Shown: positions 6,312 to 13,186, counted from the first letter of the stretch. The stretch: DNA of 14,070 nucleotides from Pavlovales sp. CCMP2436 (GCA_026770615.1 MU631532.1:65670-79739); one strand, 5' to 3'. The notes: generated by a model not told the origin, from the letters alone. Numbers and translations are program-made.

Positions 6312-8288
6312 ATGATCGAGCAGGATTACCGTCGTCGCATCATTTACGATCGTGCAAACAACCGTGCTCCATCTTATTTGATCAAATGTGTTTTTACTTT
6401 AAAACGTCGAAATGACAACCACCTATTTTTTGGACGGAATGGACGTCTCGATGGACTACTGCTGTCCGCGATGGACCGCGATGGATTGCGATGGATTGCG
6501 ATGGTCCGCGATGGACCGCGATGGATTGCGATGGTCCGCGATGGTACGCGATGGACCGCGATGGATTGCGATGGTCCGCGATGGTACGCGATGGTCGTCT
6601 CGATGGATTGCGATTCCTCGATTACAACTATGGTCCCATACCGCGCAAATAATATGGAACTCCGCTCAAGGCGCTATAATCTCGGCGCAACACGCATGCG
6701 TAACATCAATATGCGCATCGGTTCGCTTAATGAAATAATCCTTGAAGTTTACGGTTCTTCTGTCGACTTACCAATGATTTTAAGGGGAAACTTATATGAG
6801 GAACCTGGTACCCCCCCGTCCCTGCGCCGCATCCCAAACAGTCAAACTGGATTCGAGAGGGCTTATAATCGCATGATGCGCGACGCAAAGAAAAATGAAC
6901 ACACGCCATCTGCTCGGAACAACAAACACATTTATATTTTCAACCATATGGATTTTTCTGACCGAGGAATAAATTTGAAGCACCGTGGGGCATTACGTTA
7001 TATTGTTCAAGAAGCAATTAAAAACAAAAAATGGATAATAAATTTCCCCCAGGTATCGCAAACACCCAGTTTAACAAAAGGAATTACTTACGATGTCTCT
7101 ATAGCAACTGTGATTACAAAGCAATCGGCTGCTAATGATGAAGAAAAAGAATACGGCTTCAGTCGGCAGGCACGTGTTGAAATAAATAAAGCAAAGGACC
7201 TTGAAGGCATTATGGATTTACGCTATACCGAAGATGATGAAAAAAAAGATAACGAAAAAATTGGAAAAATGGTTGCTGAAAGCGATAAAAATAAAAAAGG
7301 AGGCTCAAGCCCTCCCTCGGACAGGACGGTCTTTTATCAAGATGGTTTAATAACATTTAGTGAAGTAACTGCGGTAACAACAACAAGTGGTGCTAGCGGC
7401 TCTAATCTGTTTATAGCAGACGCTCCAACAATGAATTGCCTTATAGCAGGATTTTATCATCGCCTCACTGTAAAAAGAGATGAAATAGAGAATAATTTGA
7501 AACTTTTGCCGGTGCAGCCAAAAGGGCGTCCCAGGGCCGGAGAAATACGCGACTCAAAATCAGCCGAAGAAAGAACACGCCTTAACAGGGAACATAAAAA
7601 CATAATAAAAAGAACCGATGGTTTGCTGGATTTAAATGAAAGGGTGCAAATACTAGGTGGGGTAAAACATACCGATTTGCATCTCATGCAAGAAATGATC
7701 CAGCTTTCCGGTGCCAATTCACGAACGATCATATCGCCACTGTACCCAAAATTTGGATCTTATTTGCACGTTGATAACCCCAATCCTATAACCGGAAAGG
7801 TTCATGGCGTCATAAAAACACCTGTAAAAATGCTACTGACAACACCTACTCACGTCGAATCTTTCACGGCGTCTACGTTTGGATTTGTAACTACCGACAC
7901 CGAAATTATTAAACTTGATGTTGCTGAAATGACCGCAAAATATGCAGAACTTATTACGAGCGATGGTACGTTGATAACATATCCGTCAAACAATCAAAGC
8001 TGCCCCCAGCGGATTCTTCGCTCAAATGGAACAGTATACGCACTCCAAACTCCATATAATTTGTGGGCGAACGAGAAGTGGAAGCCCCAGATAAAACGAG
8101 CGACAATGAACTCGGCAGATATAGCTCCTGAAGTATTTGGTGCCTGCATACAAGCGGTACTACTAACGGGCCGATGCAGATTCGAATTGTACGATACATT
8201 CCCTCGTGAGGAGCCTGAAGATAAAGAAATAGAGCTAGACGGGGATGATGCAGAGCTGAGGCAGACAAAGCCTCGAATTCACTTCTGA
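6312..8288 (+). CDS. N-terminal part of the replication (polymerase-helicase) protein
   Basis: The open frame has 658 codons. The first ~100 are doubtful: residues about 53-97 are encoded by a 10-bp tandem array, which stays open in all frames. The likely conserved protein begins after it, for example at the ATG at 6654 (MELRSRRYNLGAT). From there it is a soluble mixed alpha/beta protein with an AT-rich codon choice, including NNKHIYIFNHMDFSDRG, a lysine-rich insert (about residues 305-340) and FGFVTTDTEIIKLDVAEM near the last quarter. No catalytic motif could be named. It ends at TGA 8286-8288, exactly where the +1 frame continues with the motif-A-like INIDQSKAYTRAF, so I regard it as the N-terminal region (exonuclease or linker domains) of the same polymerase. 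The frame change is a mutation or a programmed shift. Confidence 0.6.
   Translation: MIEQDYRRRIIYDRANNRAPSYLIKCVFTLKRRNDNHLFFGRNGRLDGLLLSAMDRDGLRWIAMVRDGPRWIAMVRDGTRWTAMDCDGPRWYAMVVSMDCDSSITTMVPYRANNMELRSRRYNLGATRMRNINMRIGSLNEIILEVYGSSVDLPMILRGNLYEEPGTPPSLRRIPNSQTGFERAYNRMMRDAKKNEHTPSARNNKHIYIFNHMDFSDRGINLKHRGALRYIVQEAIKNKKWIINFPQVSQTPSLTKGITYDVSIATVITKQSAANDEEKEYGFSRQARVEINKAKDLEGIMDLRYTEDDEKKDNEKIGKMVAESDKNKKGGSSPPSDRTVFYQDGLITFSEVTAVTTTSGASGSNLFIADAPTMNCLIAGFYHRLTVKRDEIENNLKLLPVQPKGRPRAGEIRDSKSAEERTRLNREHKNIIKRTDGLLDLNERVQILGGVKHTDLHLMQEMIQLSGANSRTIISPLYPKFGSYLHVDNPNPITGKVHGVIKTPVKMLLTTPTHVESFTASTFGFVTTDTEIIKLDVAEMTAKYAELITSDGTLITYPSNNQSCPQRILRSNGTVYALQTPYNLWANEKWKPQIKRATMNSADIAPEVFGACIQAVLLTGRCRFELYDTFPREEPEDKEIELDGDDAELRQTKPRIHF
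6471..6590. repeat. Decamer tandem array with 40-bp higher-order repeat
   Basis: Twelve contiguous 10-base units of the form atggNNNgcg, with NNN being acc, att, tcc or tac. Units 5-8 (6511-6550) and 9-12 (6551-6590) are identical 40-base blocks. Degenerate copies extend to both sides, and the 12-mer cgtctcgatgga flanks the array at 6444-6455 and 6596-6607. Each unit contains gcgATGG, a start codon in a good eukaryotic context, rotating through the three frames. Confidence 0.95.
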
Positions 8289-9768
8289 AAACATCATCAA
8301 TATTGACCAATCCAAAGCATACACTCGTGCTTTTGACCAGTGCATGACACCATTTCTAGCAACTCCGGGGTGCTGTATAGGAAAAATTAGCGAAGTGTTT
8401 TCTCTCTCGAGCCAAGAGGAAATGAAAGACATGCTATCTCAAAAAATTGAAGGGCTTCTGGCAATTAACACCAGTACAGTTGACTTCTCGACGGTGTGCT
8501 CTGAAAAAATCATAAAATGTTTGCGTATCGAAACACCAAATCTTAATACGGATTTCATTACAGCTGAAAAAATACACGAAACTCTCACCAACGTGTACAC
8601 AACCAAAATTGCGCGTAGCTACGAAGTCGATGATCGCGGTTTTGAAAAGCTTCAAGCTCCCACGGTTCCAAAAATTCTTACATTCCCTGAGGCACGTTTT
8701 TGGTTAATGTGTGGAGTAACGTTTGAGGCTCATATTGCAATGGTCTCATATGACAGTGTACCGATATCATGGGATGAAACATCGCATACAAAAGAGGGAG
8801 GTATTCGGCATTATGCCAAAGCAGTTGGTGTTGGGATGAGCACAAGCCTTAACAGTCGCTTTCATATAAGCGGCACAGAAGTTCAAGCTCAACAATATTA
8901 CGCCCTGGCTCTTGAAGACCCAAACCTTGATGAAACGCGTGTTAATATACGAACCGTAGGAGAGAATACAATTGAAATAGAACATCCACTTGCCGGTGTT
9001 AATACTACTGCTCATGTTAGTGCCTATATAACTGCTTGCCAGCGTGTGCAGGCCGTGTGCCAAGCATTTGTGCTTCCCGGATGTCTTGAGCTTGTAATGG
9101 ACGGCATCTACTGTTTAATGGACCAAACGCTCGATTACGAACGGTTGCTGCTCCCAACATTTATGATAAAGGACTCTGGGTCAATGCCCGATGTAGCGGC
9201 TACGCCAACCCTGTCAACTCTGCGGGTAGATAACATAAATTTAGTTTTTCATATGCCAGACTACGAAAATAAGAATGGATTTTTCAAGCCCAGAAACAAG
9301 GAGCTTTTTGGGCCTCTGGTGGCAGAATCTGGAAACCCTGCAATAATAACAGGTGCAGCAGGATCGGGAAAAACAACACTTATATTGAATGCAGTTTTAG
9401 ACGGCTCACTGACCGACACTGTTTTTTGCTCGCCAACTCACCTTCTTCGGCTCGACGCTTTGAAAAAAGGCTTTACTCAAACCATGTGCCACGCTCGACT
9501 TTTAGGTGGCCGAGTTTACACTGAAGAACGTACACGAGATTTAAATAGACGCCCGGCGGCAAACCTCATAGTTGATGAAGCCATCATGTTGACGCAGAAA
9601 CAACGACTGAAAATTGAAGAATTTGCGCATAGTCGACATTCACATTCGATCACAATCGAAAAAGAAAAAAAAAGAAAAAAAAAGAAAAAAGAAGAAAAAA
9701 AAAGAAAAAAAAGAAGAAAAAAGAAAAAGTATATAAATATATTACCATTACACTCGTTTAGAGTCTGA
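8260..9768 (+). CDS. Polymerase-like domain fused to SF1 helicase N-terminal half (motifs I-II); cut off at about 9650
   Basis: The frame is open from 8260, overlapping the preceding ORF by 29 bases; the first ATG is at 8344, but the conserved-looking INIDQSKAYTRAFDQC (a polymerase motif A-like D-x-x-KAY) lies before it, so the true product starts upstream by frame change. Counting from ATG 8344: HVSAYITACQRVQAVC at about 224-239 and VMDGIYCL at 251-258 look like a polymerase helix and motif C; Walker A GAAGSGKTT at 337-345; SPTHLLRLDALKK and TMCHARLLG as motif Ia-like; Walker B LIVDEAIML at 408-416. Polymerase-plus-SF1-helicase fusions of TV-Pol type are known from transposon-virus elements; I cannot tell whether this is that family or another. 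The coding character stops near 9650; the last ~35 codons are translated from a purine tract and are not part of the original protein. Motif III resumes on the minus strand at 12.42 kb. Confidence 0.7.
   Translation, partial: GRQSLEFTSENIINIDQSKAYTRAFDQCMTPFLATPGCCIGKISEVFSLSSQEEMKDMLSQKIEGLLAINTSTVDFSTVCSEKIIKCLRIETPNLNTDFITAEKIHETLTNVYTTKIARSYEVDDRGFEKLQAPTVPKILTFPEARFWLMCGVTFEAHIAMVSYDSVPISWDETSHTKEGGIRHYAKAVGVGMSTSLNSRFHISGTEVQAQQYYALALEDPNLDETRVNIRTVGENTIEIEHPLAGVNTTAHVSAYITACQRVQAVCQAFVLPGCLELVMDGIYCLMDQTLDYERLLLPTFMIKDSGSMPDVAATPTLSTLRVDNINLVFHMPDYENKNGFFKPRNKELFGPLVAESGNPAIITGAAGSGKTTLILNAVLDGSLTDTVFCSPTHLLRLDALKKGFTQTMCHARLLGGRVYTEERTRDLNRRPAANLIVDEAIMLTQKQRLKIEEFAHSRHSHSITIEKEKKRKKKKKEEKKRKKRRKKKKYINILPLHSFRV
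9658..9729. repeat. 72-nt uninterrupted homopurine tract
   Basis: Only A and G from 9658 to 9729, mostly A runs separated by single G. It sits exactly where the helicase reading frame loses its conserved sequence and directly before the lipase promoter. Such tracts can form triplex structures and are prone to breakage and slippage. Confidence 0.95.
9730..9740 (+). promoter_or_regulatory. TATA box of the lipase gene
   Basis: TATATAAATAT at 9730-9740 lies 65 bases before the lipase ATG at 9806, leaving a short leader if transcription starts about 30 bases downstream. It is the best TATA element in an intergenic position in the window and immediately follows the purine tract. Confidence 0.5.
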
Positions 9769-9805
9769 TGATAAACATTTATTTTATGTTCACCTCTTAT
9801 ACATC

Positions 9806-10429
9806 ATGGCTCCACAGGACTTTGGTTCAGTCGGCAAAATTCTTCGAAAAGACTTGCCTGCATTCCTACGCGCATCGTACGCGCCTCTCTTCACAGCCGG
9901 TATGGAGATGGGTAAGCTCGGTTACTCGCTGGACTTGCGTTTGAGCACAAACGAGGCAAACGTATTTTTCAGTGCCGTTACAGGTGCAGTCGTGTGCAAA
10001 AGTTTTCGCGGTAGCGTGAACGTATTGGACTGGACTGAAAACCTTCAACTTGGTATAGGCATATTTGGTCCTAGACATCAAAGATCAAAAATACTCATGG
10101 AAAAAGTGCAGGCCAAATACGGTGCTGCACACGTCATAGGTCACTCACTCGGTGGACACCTTGCCGAGCATTCGGGTGCACGAGGGATCATTCTCACCGT
10201 AGACAAGGCCGTGGGCGTTCGAGACTTGGGTGCACAAGCAAACCCGAACGAACTCGATATTCGCGCCAAAGGTGATCCCATATCGGCGCTGTCACATGGA
10301 GGACTCCGTGAAGAGGTTGTTCCAGCTAGAAATCCAGCGTCCGCACCACACCTCCTACCGGGGCCAATACGAGCTCCACTGGGCATGATCATCCGAGGGT
10401 TGTACGCACATGATTACCGGCATATCTGA
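9806..10429 (+). CDS. Class 3 (fungal-type) lipase, alpha/beta hydrolase
   Basis: Esterases of this family hydrolyse acyl-glycerols or phospholipids; viral copies may act on host membranes. The 207-residue protein has the family landmarks: FRGSVNVLDW at 67-76 (the oxyanion-side RGT/S-xxx-DW element), the nucleophile elbow GHSLGG at 112-117 with Ser114, GDPIS with Asp157, and GLYAHDY with His202 close to the C-terminus, giving a complete Ser-Asp-His triad in the right order and spacing. It is shorter than secreted fungal lipases but similar to compact viral ones. There is no obvious signal peptide. The ATG has a good context (catcATGG) and a TATA box upstream. Lipases of this class occur in some PLVs and in the Tlr elements of Tetrahymena. 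It lies within the presumed inverted block, so its original orientation would be minus. Confidence 0.85.
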   Translation: MAPQDFGSVGKILRKDLPAFLRASYAPLFTAGMEMGKLGYSLDLRLSTNEANVFFSAVTGAVVCKSFRGSVNVLDWTENLQLGIGIFGPRHQRSKILMEKVQAKYGAAHVIGHSLGGHLAEHSGARGIILTVDKAVGVRDLGAQANPNELDIRAKGDPISALSHGGLREEVVPARNPASAPHLLPGPIRAPLGMIIRGLYAHDYRHI

Positions 10430-10645
10430 TCCAAAAATCGCACTCGAATCAAAATCGAACATCGTGGGATTCACCTGGGTGGTCATCGTGGGAATTATCG
10501 AGGGAATCATCGAGGAAATCATCGAGGGAATCATCGAGGGAATCATCGGGGGATCGAACATTTCTGAAAGCTTTCGTGTATGCTTCAAATTGCGCTTTTT
10601 GCACTTAAACGTTTCGCAACCGAGCATTGTGGTGTTGTCTTGGAA
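10430..10645. other. Convergent intergenic region between lipase and minus-strand ORF
   Basis: The region holds no supported gene. Its main content is the 12-bp array at 10501-10548 with degenerate flanks from about 10483. The open frames through the array (GIIEGIIE one way, MIPSMIPS the other) are by-products of the repeat. Confidence 0.6.
10501..10548. repeat. 12-bp tandem array (agggaatcatcg x4)
   Basis: Four contiguous copies of agggaatcatcg, the second with one change and a compensating identical length (aggaaatcatcg). Looser copies extend left to about 10483. It lies between converging genes. Confidence 0.9.
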
Positions 10646-10981
10646 TTAAAATATAGCACAACAGCATCTATCTTCATCAACGTTTACTTTGCATTCATCT
10701 GAAGGAAAAATTAAATCGGTGTGATGCTTTACGAGGAGTTTATACCGCGATTCGTCGCATATGAACCCTCTTCTCCAAACCGTGATAAAGTTGAAATGAA
10801 CTGTGAAGAACAGATTTTTATCATGCAGAAATCGCCCAGTTATTGAACCGTCTTTCATCGTCTTTACATTGATAAGCCGCACTTTACCATTGATTAATTT
10901 CATTTGGTTAATTAAACGTGTGATTTCGTCAAGGCTACTCTCTAAAATTTGTGGTGAAGTCGTAGCACAAAAGTTTTGCAT
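10646..10981 (-). CDS. 111-aa hypothetical protein
   Basis: Starts with ATG complementary to 10979-10981 and reads MQNFCATTSPQILESSLDEI onward, with a helical N-terminus, a basic beta-rich middle (GKVRLINVKTMKDGSITG, HDKNLFFTVHFNFITVWRRG) and a cysteine cluster CCCAIF at the end, reminiscent of a prenylation-like tail but not a canonical one. No family is recognised. Codon choice is AT-rich like the virus genes. It follows the lysine-rich ORF by seven bases on the same strand and would read in the same direction as the replication gene if the block were inverted back. Confidence 0.45.
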   Translation of the reverse strand: MQNFCATTSPQILESSLDEITRLINQMKLINGKVRLINVKTMKDGSITGRFLHDKNLFFTVHFNFITVWRRGFICDESRYKLLVKHHTDLIFPSDECKVNVDEDRCCCAIF

Positions 10982-10986
10982 TATGC

Positions 10987-11175
10987 TTACATAGCAGCGT
11001 GCAAGATTTTTTCTTTCTTTTTATCATTATCTTTAAAATTATGGTACGTTTCCTCGCGGATCGTCTTCTTCTGGTTGGTCTTCTTAGCAGTCTTCTTAGC
11101 AGTCTTCTTAGCAGTCTTCTTAGCAGTCTTCTTAGCAGTCTTCTTAGCAGTCTTCTTCATCACTGTCGTCCGCAA
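10987..11175 (-). CDS. Small lysine-rich (AKKT)n ORF
   Basis: A 62-residue frame starting MRTTVMKK and running through six to seven KKTA repeats encoded by the 12-bp array, then a basic helix (IREETYHNFKDNDKKKEKIL). The composition is like histone H1 tails or other DNA-compacting basic peptides. It overlaps the last 32 bases of the helicase frame in another phase. It may be a real DNA-binding peptide, the former tail of the helicase in another frame, or a by-product of the repeat. Confidence 0.3.
   Translation of the reverse strand: MRTTVMKKTAKKTAKKTAKKTAKKTAKKTAKKTNQKKTIREETYHNFKDNDKKKEKILHAAM
11077..11160. repeat. 12-bp tandem array (agtcttcttagc x7)
   Basis: Five perfect units from 11089 to 11148 plus one variant on each side. 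On the minus strand it encodes AKKT repeats in one phase; in the helicase phase it supplies the TAA stop at 11144-11146. Confidence 0.95.
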
Positions 11176-12196
11176 ACATCGGTGGCGGGCAGGGGGTCAA
11201 ACTTGAACTCGAACTCGGACTCGGACTCGGACGGGGGCGTGGGAGGCGTGGTGGTGGCACACTTTGTCTTGGTGGCTCTCTTTTTTCGATGTAGACGACT
11301 TCGCACTCCAATCCGAGCTCTTTATAGTACTCCAATTTTTCTTTAGTCGGAGGGGAGGTCACCACCACTTCAACGAGCTTGACAAGCTTCATTTTCCCGT
11401 TTGTGTCTATATCAAACACGGCCAGGTCGGCTATAAATCGCCCGTCTCCTATGGGGTATTCTTCGATGGCTCCTTGTCCTGCTGCACGCGCCAGCCCGAA
11501 CTGTCGTGCCTTTTCAGTTCTATGTTCCACCCCTTCACCCATGTACTTTGTTTGCTTTGCAGACATGATAACCGCGAGCTGCTCAATGGTCCTGACCCGA
11601 CTTACAGCAACGTACAGCATCCGTACGTCCCATATCATATTCATGTCTAAGTAGAGCTTGCCGCCTTCAAACGTTATACCCTGAAAGCTGTGTATGGTCG
11701 ATGTTGGCGAGAACGTAATACCTTCTCCTATATGTGCGGTAAGATCCACCCCACCAAAATTTGGCGCTATCCTGTCAGCTATGAAACGTGTACCGTTGAC
11801 AAGCAATGTTCCTCGTATTGATTTTGTGCACTTCCATTCGACATTACCAGATCCAGATTCTTTGCCATGGTAAGCCAGCTCGCGCGCGTATTCGAGTGCC
11901 ACTGAGCTGTATTCTGAAAGCGGCCAAAGGTCGATTTCTTCTTCTCTATTTACCTTTAACTTTGTGTTTCGCTGTATGTAAAGCTCTTTCTTGGCTTTGC
12001 TAATAAAATTGACCTCATTGATCGTTTTTGCTGTCATGCATGTGCACTTCTTTACTGCCGTATGACCGCAGTGTGGGCATACTCTTGTTGCGGCCAATAT
12101 TATGTCACCGTGTGTTATCTCTTTGCACGCCTTGTAAATCGAGCTGTGCTGTTCCTCATGTACCGCATTGAAGCTTCCATAACCGCATCGACCGGG
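11144..12196 (-). pseudogene. C-terminal part of the SF1 helicase (motifs V-VI) with nuclease-like domain
   Basis: The frame is open on the minus strand from just after a TGA complementary to 12197-12199 and has no ATG near its conserved start, which fits an internal fragment. In order: YKACKEITHGDIILAATRVC (helicase domain 2A), a CPHCGHTAVKKCTC zinc-knuckle-like insert, motif V TIHSFQGITFEG, motif VI LYVAVSRVRT, then about 60 residues IADLAVFDI...LVEVVVTS...EKLEYYKELG that resemble a PD-(D/E)XK-type nuclease core (Asp in IADLAV, Glu in VEVVV), a Pro/Arg/Ser linker and an acidic DDSDEEDC end. The family is Pif1/RecD-like SF1B. The part with motif III lies directly upstream in another frame. 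Together with the plus-strand half at 8260-9657 this would make one gene, now split by an inversion and frameshifts. Confidence 0.7.
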
Positions 12197-12425
12197 TCAG
12201 CGCCTCCGTATCCGTTAGCAAAGAAGAGCCCCCCTGATGAATTTCCTATCACGCATCGTAATGCATTTTGTATAACCTTAAGTAAGGGGTCGCTTGTTCG
12301 CTTTACGCCTTCGACGTGGTATCTGCGTAATCCTTCGAGATTCATGCTTGCGCTGTCCACCGGCTGGCACTGCATTGGGATGTTTGTTTCTGGGCAATAG
12401 TCTCCTAAAAAGAACAGCCTTGACC
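12115..12425 (-). pseudogene. SF1 helicase fragment with motif III
   Basis: On the minus strand, conserved sequence begins at about 12425 with LFFLGDYCPETNIP, a clear SF1 motif III (xxLGDxxQ type), and continues through MQCQPVDSASMNLEGLRRY and RCVIGNSSGGLFF to a TAA complementary to 12115-12117. The downstream helicase sequence continues in the -1 frame, so a single-base change lies within 12118-12196. Upstream of 12425 the sequence turns abruptly GC-rich and loses all similarity to a helicase. The preceding helicase residues (motif II and its following helix) end at about 9650 on the plus strand. Confidence 0.65.
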
Positions 12426-12879
12426 GGCAGGAGCAGGACCGGCAAGACGAGACTGGGTGGGTCGGGCGGGCGGACGGGCTGGGGCTTGGCGAGCGCGGGA
12501 GGAACTTGTGAAGGGCGAGCCGGTAACTTGGATTCGAGGTGGGCGCTCACCAATTCGCGAGCGGGCAGCGGCGATAAGGCGATCGGCTTGGGCATTAGAG
12601 ATTGGGCTTGGCATCTCGGGTAGCTTTGTACTCTAGCGTGAGATTTTAATTTGGATCTTCTTTAACGCGAGACCATTTAAGATCTGGAACGGACCGATTT
12701 TGCTTTTTTAGATCTTAGATTGGATCAAACCGAGACAATCTGAGATCTTGGATCTGGGATCAAACCGAGACAATCTGAGATCTTGGATCTGGGATCAAAC
12801 CGAGACAATCTGAGATCTGGGATCAAACCGAGACAATCTGAGATCTGGGACGGACCAATTTTACTTTTAGATTTTAACT
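12426..12879. other. GC-rich piece followed by repeat-bearing AT-rich DNA, no gene supported
   Basis: 12426 to about 12610 is G/C-rich (minus-strand Pro/Ala/Arg-rich frames such as PARPPARPTQSRLAG) and resembles the host-like left end rather than the virus genes. From 12640 it is AT-rich with the 35/28-bp array. Neither part has a convincing gene; a 69-codon minus-strand frame (MPSPISNAQADRLIAAARSR) is the best candidate but is weak. Confidence 0.5.
12722..12849. repeat. 35/28-bp tandem array
   Basis: Four copies start at 12722, 12757, 12792 and 12820: two of 35 bases and two of 28, all built on ggatcaaaccgagacaatct followed by gagatctt or gagatctg. The 7-base difference is a ttggatc-like insertion that is itself a partial duplication. 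The array is bracketed by two related sequences, gatctggaacggaccgattt (12681-12700) and gatctgggacggaccaattt (from 12842). Confidence 0.92.
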
Positions 12880-13158
12880 TTACTCGTACGCACCATCGAG
12901 CAAATCAAGAGCCTCATTTAATGTTATATTACTGTTATGTGAAATTCGGTGCCGGATCGACCTAACGCGAGCCTGCATACGGTAGCATAGCATACATTTA
13001 TCGGTAATCGTGACTTCACCAGTTTTTCTGAGCCTGTGGTTCATCTCGTTTGACGTTTTTAATTCCATGCAACCACTGCAAATTATTGTTGCGGCTGATT
13101 TATCGTCTGGTACAACCCCGATGCGCACACGTGACCTCATTTCATGACGGCTCCCCAT
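12880..13158 (-). CDS. Small CxxC...CxxC zinc-binding protein
   Basis: A 92-residue protein from the ATG complementary to 13156-13158, or 86 residues from the ATG at 13138-13140. It has CSGC at 27-30 and CMLC at 55-58, a four-cysteine zinc ribbon or treble-clef-like arrangement with a 24-residue spacing, followed by a basic helix (YRMQARVRSIRHRIS) and an acidic C-terminal helix. Such proteins usually bind nucleic acid or act in transcription; the exact role is unknown. It is on the same strand as the GIY-YIG-like gene upstream and may be expressed with it. Confidence 0.5.
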   Translation of the reverse strand: MGSRHEMRSRVRIGVVPDDKSAATIICSGCMELKTSNEMNHRLRKTGEVTITDKCMLCYRMQARVRSIRHRISHNSNITLNEALDLLDGAYE

Positions 13159-13164
13159 CTTGCG

Positions 13165-13186
13165 TTATATATCTCTACCGAGATAT
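13165..13186 (-). promoter_or_regulatory. TATA-like element and palindrome upstream of the zinc protein
   Basis: On the minus strand TATATAA (13165-13171) lies 25 bases before the second ATG (13140) of the zinc protein, and overlaps a perfect 7-bp inverted repeat atatctc/gagatat with a four-base loop (13169-13186). The spacing favours the second ATG as the start, or a very short leader. Confidence 0.3.

Noticed and set aside
6412..6738. 108-codon frame across the decamer array
   Set aside because: It is open only because the 10-bp repeat lacks stops in every frame; no conserved sequence follows.
10501..10548. CRISPR-like array
   Set aside because: Units are contiguous 12-mers without spacers; the same holds for the other arrays in the window.
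10410..10649. ORF encoding GIIEGIIE repeats after the lipase
   Set aside because: It is generated by the 12-bp array; the same array is also open on the other strand, and neither side has flanking coding character.
12278..12623. Proline/arginine-rich frames on both strands of the GC-rich piece
   Set aside because: Overlapping open frames on both strands with low complexity and no third-position pattern; they run out of phase into helicase sequence.
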